Assembly: GCA_032160165.1 (NCBI GenBank)
Contig: JAVHWA010000025.1
Span: 1 to 64,000 of the forward strand
DNA: 64,000 bases
Direction of reading: 5' to 3'
Source: QHXM01 sp032160165
GTDB taxonomy: Bacteria > Acidobacteriota > Blastocatellia > Pyrinomonadales > Pyrinomonadaceae
In this document: one piece after another, positions 55,733 to 64,000 of the stretch
Layout of the letters: each line of letters opens with the position of its first letter
Position numbering within the stretch: the first letter of the stretch is position 1
Notes under the pieces: generated by a model
Database searches by the model: none
The model's input: the letters and a program-made list of their open reading frames with translations, nothing else
Told to the model about the DNA's origin: nothing
Translations under genes and position numbers: made by a program

Positions 55733-55852
55733 CAACGCAGAGTCCGCAGAGGTCGCAGAGTTGGACATAAATCAAATCAGCGGGGCAACCCTTGATGCTG
55801 GATCCCTATTTCCTTTTAATCTCTGCGACCTCTGCGACCTCTGCGTTTTAAT
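55733..55852. repeat. Mirrored CGCAGAG array, second copy
   Basis: Left arm 55733-55764 with three CGCAGAG-type words and right arm 55820-55850 with three CTCTGCG words. Same family and layout as 1745-1883. It lies 22 bases upstream of the DUF485 gene start. Confidence 0.85.
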
Positions 55853-55873
55853 TTGGCGTAACATCGAGAATCT

Positions 55874-56359
55874 ATGGCAGGCACCAAGCCCCTTGGAGTT
55901 GCAAACGCGATGAAACATGATGATGACCGATCGGCCGAGCAGTCGTCGGACCCCACACCGGTAGTTGGCTCCGCGACGGATGTTGCGCCGTTGGGCCGAG
56001 ACCACGCGAAGCCTCAACACGAACTCACGGCCGACGAGGACCGAGACGTAGTTGACTGGAGTCGGATCGCAGCCGGCCAGCAGTTTAGAGGTCTGGTCAA
56101 GGCAAAACAGAGATTCATTATCCCGGCGACTCTGTTTTTCATCGTCTATTTCTTCGCGCTCCCCATACTGGTTGGTTACGCACCCGATTTGATGAACAGA
56201 AGAGTATTCGGATCGGTTAACGTTGCCTACCTGTACGCGCTCACGCAGTTCTTCATGGCGTGGATCATCGCCCTTCTCTACGTGCGCGCGGCCAGCCGCC
56301 ATGACCGGATGGCGCGAAAGATTGTAGAGGAGCTGGGGACGACGCGAGGAGGCAAATAG
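55874..56359 (+). CDS. DUF485 small membrane protein
   Basis: A 161-residue protein with a charged, partly disordered N-terminus (about 75 residues), then two membrane helices around ATLFFIVYFFALPILVGYA and VAYLYALTQFFMAWIIALLYV, then a short basic tail. This is the DUF485 (YjcH) layout. In many bacteria it is encoded just before the acetate symporter, as here, where the next gene starts 7 bases after the stop. Confidence 0.88.
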   Translation: MAGTKPLGVANAMKHDDDRSAEQSSDPTPVVGSATDVAPLGRDHAKPQHELTADEDRDVVDWSRIAAGQQFRGLVKAKQRFIIPATLFFIVYFFALPILVGYAPDLMNRRVFGSVNVAYLYALTQFFMAWIIALLYVRAASRHDRMARKIVEELGTTRGGK

Positions 56360-56366
56360 ACCAATC

Positions 56367-57947
56367 ATGTCAACTTCCCTCCTGATGTTCCTGTCCTTCG
56401 TCGCCGTCACGCTGGCTATTACTTACTGGGCCGCGCGTCGCTCGCAGGGAGCCAACGCTTACTTCGCGGCGAATCGCCAGATCACAGGTTGGCAGAACGG
56501 CCTGGCGGTCGCTGGCGATTATATGAGCGCCGCCTCGTTCCTCGGTATCGCTGGACTGATTGCGTTCAATGGCTATGACGGCTTTCTCTATTCGGTCGGA
56601 TTTCTCGTAGCCTATCTGACAGTGCTTCTGATTGTCGCAGAGCCGCTACGCAACAGCGGTAAGTACACGATGGCAGATGTGCTGGCGTATCGTTTAAGCC
56701 CACGGCCCGTTCGCTCGATGGCCTCTCTCAGCACGCTGACGGTGAGCACCTTCTATATGATCGCGCAGATGATCGGAGCTGGTGCGCTGGTCAGCCTCCT
56801 GATTCCCGACATCAGTTTCAATGTGGCGGTCATCTGCGTCGGCGTATTAATGATCGTTTACGTTGTTTTCGGTGGGATGCTTGCTACAACATGGGTGCAG
56901 ATCATCAAAGCCATTCTCTTGATGTCAGGGACGCTGCTCTTGAGCATTCTGGTGCTCGCCCATTTCGGATTTAGCTTCGGCGCCTTCTTCGACGCAATCG
57001 CAAACGTCACATACAAAGGCAAGAGTGACTTTCTCAGGCCAGGCCACTATTTCCTGGGTCCCAACAAGCCTTACGGTGCGATTGATCTCATCTCGCTGTG
57101 CATGGCCCTGGTTTTTGGAACAGCCGGTTTGCCGCACATCCTCGTCCGTTTCTATACGGTGCCTGACGCCAAGACCGCGCGTACGAGCGTCGTCTGGGCG
57201 ATGTTCCTGATCGGCGTGTTCTACATCATGACGACGTTTCTTGGCTTCGGGGCCGCGACCATCGTCGGGCCAGACTTCATCGCCAAAAACGGCGGCACGA
57301 ATATGAGCGCGCCTCTGCTGGCGCAGACGCTTGGCGGAAATTTCTTTTTCGCATTCATATCCTCTATCGCGTTTGCCACCATACTAGCGGTGGTCGCGGG
57401 GCTAACCATCAGCGCTTCGACTTCATTTGCGCACGACTTCTGGACCAACGTGATTCACAAAGGCACAGAGCGCAAACCCGGCGAAGAAGTGCGTGTGGCT
57501 CGTGTCACTGCTTGTGTCGTTGGCGTGGTTAGTATCCTCATCGCCATCTTGCTTGGCCAATCTCTCAACGTGGCTTTTCTTGTAGGTCTGGCGTTTGCGG
57601 TAGCAGCCTCTGCCAACCTTCCCGTCATCATCTTTTCGCTTTTTTGGAAAAGATTTAATACCAAAGGGGCAGTCGCGGGGCTGGCCACGGGCCTGGCATC
57701 TTCAATCATTCTGATTCTGCTGAGCCCAAGCATCATGACGGTCGATCTGCCGACGGTGACGGGAGCGGCCCGACACCTGATACAACGCCCACCCATCTTC
57801 CCGCTGGAAAACCCGGGGATCATCAGTATCCCTCTGGGCTTTCTTGGGGCCTTTGTCGGAACGCTGCTGGGAAGAGAACCTGCAGCGGAGGCAAGGTTTG
57901 ACGAGCTGACCGTGCGCGCGACCACTGGTCTGGGCGCCGAAAAGTGA
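56367..57947 (+). CDS. actP: Cation/acetate symporter, SSS family
   Basis: A 526-residue sodium:solute symporter of the ActP type with about 13 membrane helices. Typical motifs: AGDYMSAASFLGIAGLIAFNG, TMADVLAYRL, AGLTISASTSFAHDFW and VAFLVGLAFAVAASANLPVI. It takes up acetate, and possibly other short-chain carboxylates, with a cation. Co-transcribed with the DUF485 gene. Confidence 0.92.
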   Translation: MSTSLLMFLSFVAVTLAITYWAARRSQGANAYFAANRQITGWQNGLAVAGDYMSAASFLGIAGLIAFNGYDGFLYSVGFLVAYLTVLLIVAEPLRNSGKYTMADVLAYRLSPRPVRSMASLSTLTVSTFYMIAQMIGAGALVSLLIPDISFNVAVICVGVLMIVYVVFGGMLATTWVQIIKAILLMSGTLLLSILVLAHFGFSFGAFFDAIANVTYKGKSDFLRPGHYFLGPNKPYGAIDLISLCMALVFGTAGLPHILVRFYTVPDAKTARTSVVWAMFLIGVFYIMTTFLGFGAATIVGPDFIAKNGGTNMSAPLLAQTLGGNFFFAFISSIAFATILAVVAGLTISASTSFAHDFWTNVIHKGTERKPGEEVRVARVTACVVGVVSILIAILLGQSLNVAFLVGLAFAVAASANLPVIIFSLFWKRFNTKGAVAGLATGLASSIILILLSPSIMTVDLPTVTGAARHLIQRPPIFPLENPGIISIPLGFLGAFVGTLLGREPAAEARFDELTVRATTGLGAEK

Positions 57948-58268
57948 CGCATGTCCGGATCACTATTGGCGTGAACAAGTTTATGGGCTACTGCCCCGAT
58001 GCCCACCTCCGAGATCTATCTTTACGGCCCTCAGATCGAGCTAAAATGCCGAAATGAGGCGATTAACCCTCGAAGTGGGTCCCGCAGCTTCCCTCGGCAT
58101 TCAACACCTCAAGAATTCCTCAAGTCACATCTTCTAAAGTCGTCAATAGTTCCGGGGGAGATATCGCTCCTCCGCTCGCGGATATCGTAGCTACGTCCGC
58201 ATGGCGTTACTACCCAGATGAAGCCTTTCCGTTGGCCAAATGAATGCGGGGTTGGATGGGAGTTGGCG
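57948..58268. other. Gene-free stretch
   Basis: About 320 bases after the symporter. I see no convincing gene, RNA or repeat; a 63-codon open frame at 57999 has no ribosome-binding site and an unlikely composition. Confidence 0.5.
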
Positions 58269-58511
58269 ATGAACGTAATTGAGATTCGAGAGTGTGGCGT
58301 GTACCTCATGCCCGACGGCAGAGAGGTCGTCGCCCAAAAAGGCGGCAGGTTCGGTTTTTTCAAGCTCTACGACCCGTTGGCGTGGAAATATCTTGGCCCC
58401 CCGATGTACGAGGCAGATGGTGAGGGAAGAATCACATCGCTCGGGCGTCCGACTCCCTGGCGCATCGATGACTTAAAGGAAGCGGGGCATGAGGCACCAC
58501 TAAGACACTGA
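58269..58511 (+). CDS. Small hypothetical protein
   Basis: An 80-residue protein with a single compact domain: VIEIRECGVYLMPDGREVVA, GGRFGFFKLYDPLAWKYLG and DGEGRITSLGRPTPWRIDDL. No signal peptide or membrane segment. I do not recognise the family. I chose the second ATG (58269) since the compact domain begins there; the frame is open to 58218. It stands directly upstream of the P-loop NTPase/BTAD regulator genes and may belong to that unit. Confidence 0.6.
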   Translation: MNVIEIRECGVYLMPDGREVVAQKGGRFGFFKLYDPLAWKYLGPPMYEADGEGRITSLGRPTPWRIDDLKEAGHEAPLRH

Positions 58512-58643
58512 GGATTAGGCAAATGGCGCGCTAATTCACGACCACCGAACTACCGTTGCTCATTAAGAGATAGTCTCGATGCCGACCCGGAATCGGTCCT
58601 CATCAACACTTGGCAATTCTTGCGACTCGGAAACTCAGGAAAC

Positions 58644-59435
58644 ATGCAAATGATCCTCGACAAAATCACAACCCCCGGTGAGCAACCTACGATTTCTCGT
58701 CCCCGTCTGCTCAATACGCTTCATGGCAGCCTGGCGAATTGCACTTCAACCATCGTGAATGGACGCGCGGGCACGGGTAAGACTTATCTGGCTTCCGACT
58801 TTGCCCGTCGCTCGGGCCGTCGCGTAGCCTGGTACAAGGTCGACGCGTCGGACACGGACCTGCAGATATTCTTCAGGTACCTGGTAGCGAGCGTGCAGGC
58901 ATGGCGCCCGGCCTTCGGGCAGCGGGCGTTAATGCAACTGGTCGAGACCGCAACCCTCGACGACATCCCCATGCTTGCGGAAGCGTTTGTCTATGAGCTT
59001 CTGGACAGCAAAGATGAACCGCTGCTGATCGTGATCGATGACCTGCATCTGGTTTACGACGCAGAGTGGGTGGTGCCCTTTTTCAGACGGCTCCTGCCGC
59101 TGCTGCCGGTTGAGGCCCACATGCTGATCATGGGACGGAGCCTTCCGCCCGCTCCGCTGTGGAGAATGAGATCGAAGCAAACCCTCTGCGTGATTGAAGA
59201 GCCGACACTGCTCTTTACTCAGCTGGAGGCTACCAGGCTCTTCAGCAACTACGGACTCTCGGAGGCGCAGGCAACGGCGGCATTACGAGAAACGCACGGC
59301 CGGGCCTCGAGTCTCGACGCGACGGCAAAGTTCCTCGCGGAAGCTGAGAACGCCATCACCAAAGATCACTTGCTGGTCATCAGCCAGAAACTGCGTAAAC
59401 GTCCTGTCCGGCAGCGACAGGGATATAGAGCTTAG
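58644..59435 (+). CDS. Stand-alone P-loop NTPase related to MalT/BTAD regulators
   Basis: A 263-residue protein with a Walker A GRAGTGKT, a Walker B LLIVIDDLH and the same flow as the NTPase domain of the next gene (HGSLANCTSTIVNGRAG, VAWYKVDASDTD, GRSLPPAPLWRMRSKQ). It ends where the regulator continues with a helical domain, so it has no DNA-binding or TPR part. It may be a truncated derivative or a separate partner of the regulator. Start ATG at 58644 is preceded by AGGA; a TTG at 58620 is possible. Confidence 0.75.
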   Translation: MQMILDKITTPGEQPTISRPRLLNTLHGSLANCTSTIVNGRAGTGKTYLASDFARRSGRRVAWYKVDASDTDLQIFFRYLVASVQAWRPAFGQRALMQLVETATLDDIPMLAEAFVYELLDSKDEPLLIVIDDLHLVYDAEWVVPFFRRLLPLLPVEAHMLIMGRSLPPAPLWRMRSKQTLCVIEEPTLLFTQLEATRLFSNYGLSEAQATAALRETHGRASSLDATAKFLAEAENAITKDHLLVISQKLRKRPVRQRQGYRA

Positions 59436-59471
59436 TTAAGTGTGTTGGGCTGATGTCCCACAAGCGTGAGC

Positions 59472-59506
59472 TTGTCGCCGCGCTGCGACAACCAGAAAGG
59501 TTGTCG
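59472..59506 (+). promoter_or_regulatory. Two overlapping, mutually exclusive hairpins
   Basis: TTGTCGC (59472-59478) pairs with GCGACAA (59485-59491), and CGACAACC (59486-59493) pairs with GGTTGTCG (59499-59506). The stems share bases, so only one can form. They lie in the leader of the regulator gene; the second hairpin has no T-run. Confidence 0.4.
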
Positions 59507-59718
59507 GACACTTCCAGCGAAACTGACCTACTTCTCGAGCATAGAAAAAGCGACCGAGCATGCCCCCGATGCACGAGGAACTTCAAATCGCCTCGCATGA
59601 CCCGCTCACGCATTTTGCGAATTGGAGCGACGTGGGCATTTCGTCCACTCGTGGATTGCGCGTTGTGCGCTGTGATAAGCTGGGCGGAATAAACCCGACA
59701 CATGCGAGGCACAGGTTG

Positions 59719-62700
59719 ATGGCAGAGAGGCCGCATCGTCCAAACACACCGCAGCCCGCCGGAGAGCCGCCGCCCTCGAAAGACCAACTCTCACAAACGG
59801 CTTTTTTCCTGCGCACAAAGTTGCTGCCCCCGCGTCCCGCGCCGGCGCTTCTGCCTCGGCCGCGGCTGACCGAACGATTACTTTCAAACCTTGCTCATCC
59901 GGTCACGCTTGTGACTGCCAACGCCGGATCGGGGAAGACCACCCTGGTCGCAGAATTTGTAAGAACACACGAGCACGGCTTCGTTTGGTACCAACTGGAT
60001 CATACGGATGCAGATCCTTTCGTCTTTCTGGGATATCTGACGCATGGAATAAAACAGATTGTCCCAGATTTCGGCGAGGTCATGTTCTCGTACCTACAAC
60101 AGTCAGCTGACGAGCTGGCACGCCAACCGGAGCGAGCGGTTGACGTGTTGCTGAACGAAGTTCTCGAAACTGTCGATCAGCAGGTGATCGTGGTGCTGGA
60201 TGATTACCATCATCTCGGGGCCGAGACGGCCGTGCATGCGGTAGTTGATCGCCTGCTGACCTACCTGCCCGATGTATTACACGTCATCATCATTTCGCGC
60301 GACGTTCCGCCGCTGTCGTTGGCCCGCCTGCGGTCTCAGGCCTCGCTTAGTGTTATCGATCGCAATGAGCTGTTATTTACCGATGAAGAGACCCAGGAAC
60401 TCTTTCGCAAGGTATTCGACCTTGAACTGACTCCGGCCCAGTTGAGCGAGTATCGCGAGAGAACGCATGGCTGGATCACAGCGCTCCAGCTCGTTCGACA
60501 GGTGGCCCAGCGACAGGTCGTGGCAGAACGTCCCGAAGGCAGCGGCGGGTTCGATCTGGTGGAAATTCTGCGCCAATCCGAGCGGGATATCTTCGACTAC
60601 TTTGCCGAAGAGGTATTTGCCGACGAGCCTGAAGAAGTGCAGCGGCTGTTGCTTCGGATCTCGCTGCTTGACCGCGTCGAGACCGGTATTTGTGTGAATG
60701 TGTACCCCGAGGCCAACTGTCGGTCTGTCTTACCCGCGCTCGTGCGTCGCAATGTATTTATCGCTGTCGCGTCCGATGAGCGCGGAGAAGAATATCGCCT
60801 GCATCCGCTTTTCAAGGATTTTCTTCGCCGCCGCCTGCGATCTGAACTCGGCCGCTCAGGCATAGCGAAAGAGCACGCCGCATATGCCCACTATTTCCTG
60901 AAGCGCGGGGCCTGGGAAATGGCGGTGAACCATCTCATCCAGGCGGAAGATTTTGACGGGGCCGCCAAGGTTATCGCCGAGCATGGAAAGGAATGGATCG
61001 CTTCGGGGGCGCTTTCGTCCCTCTCGTCCGCTGCATCCGCGCTGCCGCAGGCAATGTTGGAGTTATACCCTCGCGCCCTCGCTCATCGCGCCGAAGTCGC
61101 GCGGCTCAGAGGTGAATACGATGCGGCGCAGTCTCTATTTCGCAGCGCGGCCACACTGCTGAACAAACAGGGAGACAACGAAGGCGAAGCTGAAGCTTTG
61201 CACTCGCTGGCATCGATAGCCCGTCGGCGCGGCGATTACGCCACGGCCTTTACTTATCTTGATCGCGCGATCGGACTGACGGATGAGCACTCTGCCGTTC
61301 GAACGAAGTGTGCCAACACACGCGGACTGTGTTTGACCGCCACAGGTGAATGGATCGCGGCGGAACGCGAGTTCCGCGGGGGCCTGCAGGTCGCTGAGGA
61401 GCGAGGCGACGAGCATTACGCGCGACTCATCGCGCACAATCTTGGTCTTCCGGCGTTGTTACGCGGCGACTTCGGCGAGGCGCTGCGATGGCTGCGGCGG
61501 ATGTTGGGCGAGGGCAGGGACCATTCGCCGATGCCTCAGGAAGCGACTGCTCATCTGAACATGGCGCGGTGTTACTTGTACCGGGGCGAAATCGACTCGT
61601 GCGAGAAACATCTGGAAGGAGCACTGGAGTGCTGTCAGTTATTTAATCTGGTAGCGTCGCGCGCAGAAACATTCGAGACGTATGGCAATTTGCATCGTGA
61701 GCGGGGGGACGCGACTCGTGCCACGGGGTATTACGAGCGAGCGGCTCGCGCTTATGACGATGCCGGAATGGATCTCACTCACTGCGAACTGCTCGAGGAA
61801 CAGGCGCTGCTCAATCTTCAACTGGGAAATCTGTCGGCGGCCCGGGCCCTTCTCGATCGGCTGGTTGATGCGAGGGTGGATGCGAAGAACGAGATGGGAG
61901 TTCGCACGGCAACGCTTTCCCGCGGACGAGTGATGCTGGCGCAGGGCGATCAGACCCTGGCGCGGGCGGACCTTCAACCTGCACTCGAATACTTTCGCGA
62001 ACGCGGCCTCTATTATTACGAAGCTCAAGCATCGATCGCGTTGGCGGCGTGCGACTTTAGTGTGGGTGACGAAGGCTCGATGCTTCAGCATCTGCGACGC
62101 GTGGTGGACCTGGCCGCGCGTTACGACTACGAGTATTGGCTACAGCAGCAGGTGGCTCACAATCCGGCCCTCTTCGCTCAGCCAGAAGTCATCGAGTTCT
62201 TACCCACTGATGTTCGCGAGCAAGTCCGTACCGGAGCGTCGCAGACGAGCCAGCGGGTGGAAGCGTCGGCGGGCGTAGTGACGATGCGCGCGCCACAACC
62301 CGTTACGGATCTGACAATCACAATGCTTGGTCCGGTTGAAATCACACGCGACCCTGCTAAACCGCTGGCGGCTGATGCCTGGACCACCAAGCGTGCGCGA
62401 GACATCCTGTGCTTCATCGCTTCGCGTCGCCATCGTCGCGCTTCGAAAGACACGATCATCGATACTTTCTGGGGAGAGTCAGACTTTGAAGCTGTCGAGA
62501 AGAATTTCCATCCCACGGTCTCGCACATACGCAAAGCGCTGAACAGCAACCAACCGCTCAAACAAAACTTTCTGCTCTATCGGGATGGCGACTATCAGCT
62601 CAACCCCGATTTTTCATACCAGATAGATACGGAGGAGTTCGATCGGCTGGTTGCCGAAGGCGAGACCGCCCGAAGAGCTCGCGAGTTTGATCGCTGCGTG

Positions 62701-63063
62701 AAGCTATACGAAGAAGCAGTCCAGGTTTATCGGGGCGACTTCATGACGGGGATTTACGACGACTGGGTCGAGGAGCAACGCAGTTATTATCGCGAACAGT
62801 ACCTGCGGCTTTTGGAGGCACTGGCAGCGGTTGCGCAGAAGACCGAAGACTGGTCGCGTTCGCTTCAGTTGGCCCAGCAAATCCTGCGGGACGATCCCTA
62901 TCGCGAGGACGTGCACTGCATCATCATGCGGGCCCATGCGCGAGAGGGAAATCGGCACGCGGTGAAAGAGCAGTACCAGACACTTCAGAACTTGTTAAAG
63001 AAGGAACTGGGAGTTGAGCCGGCGCCTGAAACGCAGCGCATCTATAAGGAGTTGATCGCCTAG
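59719..63063 (+). CDS. MalT-like NTPase / TPR / BTAD transcriptional regulator
   Basis: From the ATG at 59719 the product is 1114 residues. An N-terminal P-loop NTPase with Walker A NAGSGKT and VIVVLDDYH resembles MalT/LuxR-type STAND ATPases. A long middle of TPR-like repeats follows. The C-terminus is a winged-helix domain (TITMLGPVEITRDP, RARDILCFIASRRHRRASKDTII) plus a bacterial transcriptional activator domain (EFDRLVAEGE, YEEAVQVYRGDF, and ELGVEPAPETQRIY) as in SARP regulators. The DNA-binding part is thus at the C-terminal side, with signal-sensing by TPR and NTPase. The frame is open to 59560. The next gene, a repeat protein, is a possible target. Confidence 0.88.
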   Translation: MAERPHRPNTPQPAGEPPPSKDQLSQTAFFLRTKLLPPRPAPALLPRPRLTERLLSNLAHPVTLVTANAGSGKTTLVAEFVRTHEHGFVWYQLDHTDADPFVFLGYLTHGIKQIVPDFGEVMFSYLQQSADELARQPERAVDVLLNEVLETVDQQVIVVLDDYHHLGAETAVHAVVDRLLTYLPDVLHVIIISRDVPPLSLARLRSQASLSVIDRNELLFTDEETQELFRKVFDLELTPAQLSEYRERTHGWITALQLVRQVAQRQVVAERPEGSGGFDLVEILRQSERDIFDYFAEEVFADEPEEVQRLLLRISLLDRVETGICVNVYPEANCRSVLPALVRRNVFIAVASDERGEEYRLHPLFKDFLRRRLRSELGRSGIAKEHAAYAHYFLKRGAWEMAVNHLIQAEDFDGAAKVIAEHGKEWIASGALSSLSSAASALPQAMLELYPRALAHRAEVARLRGEYDAAQSLFRSAATLLNKQGDNEGEAEALHSLASIARRRGDYATAFTYLDRAIGLTDEHSAVRTKCANTRGLCLTATGEWIAAEREFRGGLQVAEERGDEHYARLIAHNLGLPALLRGDFGEALRWLRRMLGEGRDHSPMPQEATAHLNMARCYLYRGEIDSCEKHLEGALECCQLFNLVASRAETFETYGNLHRERGDATRATGYYERAARAYDDAGMDLTHCELLEEQALLNLQLGNLSAARALLDRLVDARVDAKNEMGVRTATLSRGRVMLAQGDQTLARADLQPALEYFRERGLYYYEAQASIALAACDFSVGDEGSMLQHLRRVVDLAARYDYEYWLQQQVAHNPALFAQPEVIEFLPTDVREQVRTGASQTSQRVEASAGVVTMRAPQPVTDLTITMLGPVEITRDPAKPLAADAWTTKRARDILCFIASRRHRRASKDTIIDTFWGESDFEAVEKNFHPTVSHIRKALNSNQPLKQNFLLYRDGDYQLNPDFSYQIDTEEFDRLVAEGETARRAREFDRCVKLYEEAVQVYRGDFMTGIYDDWVEEQRSYYREQYLRLLEALAAVAQKTEDWSRSLQLAQQILRDDPYREDVHCIIMRAHAREGNRHAVKEQYQTLQNLLKKELGVEPAPETQRIYKELIA

Positions 63064-63278
63064 CGACCTTGGCTTAAAGTGAAGCGCCCAGCTGAAGAAA
63101 ATAGAACAGAATTGCAATATTTGGACTCGATAATCTTAAACATCCACAGCGAGGATTCGAGTAGAATTTCAAGCTTGTGCGGTAAAGGCGCGCGGCGACC
63201 CGACCTCGCAACCGGGCTTCAGAATCGTCCGGGTCTATTCCTTAAGTCAGCCGCGTGGAAGGACTGCTTCCCGACAAC

Positions 63279-64000
63279 ATGACCAGATATTCCTTTCAAA
63301 AAACGCGTCAATTCGTTGCCCTGACGCTGATCGTCATGCTGGCCGTCGGTTCGGCGGCCGCTGGTATAACTATCACCGGCGCAGACGGGATAACGGCAAC
63401 GGGCGCGGATGGTATCAGCTATATCGGCACGTCTGGAATTACGGCGACAGGAGCTGACGGCTACCTGACGTTTGCGCCTAACGGAATCACGGCTACCGGT
63501 GCGGACGGGATAACGGCGACGGGAGCTGACGGAATCACTGCGACAGGCGCGGATGGCTATACCTACACCGGCGCTAACGGCATCACGGCAACCGGCGCGG
63601 ACGGCATTACCATTACAGGCGCAGATGGAATCACTGCCACCGGCGCCGATGGAATCACCATCACGGGCGCGGACGGAACGGTCACGCGCGCAGATTCAGT
63701 CATCCTCCGGAAACCGAACGGAATAACCATCACAGGGGCAGATGGAATCACAGCAACCGGCGCGGATGGAATTACCGCCACCGGGGTAGACGCGCGCCAC
63801 GTTAGCTATGCCGATGGGATCACCGCCACTGGCGCCGACGGCATCACTATCACCGGCGCAGACGGCATCACCGCTACGGGCGCTGATGGATTGGCCGTCC
63901 GCCTGGCTCCGACCGGCATCACCATTACCGGCGCAGACGCGATTACGGGCTCACGCTCCAACGGCATTACCATCACCGGTGCGGACACGATCACCGATTC
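63279..64000 (+). CDS. Secreted octad-repeat (GITATGAD) protein, 5' part only
   Basis: The frame from ATG 63279 stays open to the window end. A signal peptide (RQFVALTLIVMLAVGSAAA, residues about 10-28) is followed by about 26 octads of consensus G-I-T-[A/I]-T-G-A-D. About seven octads vary (e.g. GISYIGTS, GYLTFAPN, GYTYTGAN) and two inserts interrupt the pattern (GTVTRADSVILRKPN and GLAVRLAPT). Synonymous codons differ between octads, so the repeats are old or under selection at the protein level. The regular Thr-x-Thr and Gly-Ala-Asp pattern suggests a beta-solenoid. The end, and any C-terminal catalytic or anchor domain, lies outside the window. No family name is assigned. Confidence 0.8.
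   Translation, partial: MTRYSFQKTRQFVALTLIVMLAVGSAAAGITITGADGITATGADGISYIGTSGITATGADGYLTFAPNGITATGADGITATGADGITATGADGYTYTGANGITATGADGITITGADGITATGADGITITGADGTVTRADSVILRKPNGITITGADGITATGADGITATGVDARHVSYADGITATGADGITITGADGITATGADGLAVRLAPTGITITGADAITGSRSNGITITGADTITD

Noticed and set aside
57999..58190. 63-residue open frame in the gene-free stretch
   Set aside because: No ribosome-binding site, biased composition and no recognisable pattern.
63064..63278. Possible c-di-GMP (GEMM) riboswitch before the octad gene
   Set aside because: A GACCCG/CGGGTC stem (63197-63202 with 63230-63235) and a loop with CGCAA are present, but the conserved core CGCAAAGCC and the tetraloop receptor are missing.
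63563..63994. Long reverse-strand open frames with PSAPVxVI repeats
   Set aside because: They are the antisense shadow of the GITATGAD octads, arising from the repeat's codon pattern, and lack ribosome-binding sites.
1..64000. Antiphage defence island or mobile element
   Set aside because: No transposase, integrase, restriction-modification or nuclease-based defence gene was recognised.

Overview
The window reads as a chromosomal segment of a Gram-negative member of the Acidobacteriota, probably class Blastocatellia. This is inferred from gene content, not from a marker gene: tandem secreted GWxTD-domain proteins, a kinase-cyclase-TPR fusion, a serine hydrolase fused to DUF4214, a MalT/BTAD-type giant regulator, outer-membrane biogenesis genes (TamB, a BamA/TamA-type Omp85 protein, SurA-like proteins) and a moderately high GC content. 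No rRNA, tRNA, CRISPR array, prophage or intact insertion sequence was seen. Both ends are cut inside genes.

Layout. 1-9.8 kb: mixed housekeeping genes (hemW, threonine aldolase, cmk, riboflavin synthase, a DUF2059 protein, a membrane-anchored AraC-type regulator, a serine hydrolase-DUF4214 fusion, and a RibBA whose GTP cyclohydrolase half has lost its zinc cysteines). 9.8-20.8 kb: an envelope block of tamB, an Omp85 gene with about seven POTRA-like modules, a SurA-like chaperone and small envelope proteins. 20.8-28.5 kb: patatin, bifunctional PBP1, acpS, pgeF, a DsbD-alpha-like protein, rlmN and a small secreted protein. 28.9-40.2 kb: a double M16 peptidase, nadB, two tandem GWxTD genes, tatC-tatA, a four-cysteine secreted protein and a VOC protein. 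40.4-50.9 kb: ATP-dependent DNA ligase, a SurA-like/DsbA fusion, glutaminyl cyclase, lipoproteins, the 1001-residue kinase-cyclase-TPR protein and a second four-cysteine paralogue. 51-58 kb: UbiB-family kinase, class A beta-lactamase-like protein, M20 amidohydrolase, and a DUF485-acetate symporter pair. 58-64 kb: a small unknown protein, a stand-alone P-loop NTPase, a MalT-like/BTAD regulator, and the start of a secreted protein made of GITATGAD octads that runs off the window.

The most striking feature outside the genes is architectural. About a dozen gene junctions carry a 'mirrored array': a few degenerate tandem copies of a 6-12 nt word, a unique spacer, then copies of the reverse complement. 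A few further junctions carry one arm only, or a purely direct tract. The word differs between sites (CGCAGAG, GTCCAAA, GGTGGTC, AAAAGGC, GAATTCAG, GAATGGT and others) but the layout is the same. Several arms end within a few bases of a start codon, one encodes the hydrophobic core of a signal peptide, and one forms the C-terminal tail of RibBA. Separate REP-like palindrome clusters lie at 27.7 and 53.0 kb.

Functionally, much of the window serves the envelope: outer-membrane protein insertion (TamB/Omp85/SurA-like), peptidoglycan synthesis and editing (PBP1, PgeF), Tat export, periplasmic disulfide and proteolytic functions, and many secreted proteins of unknown role.
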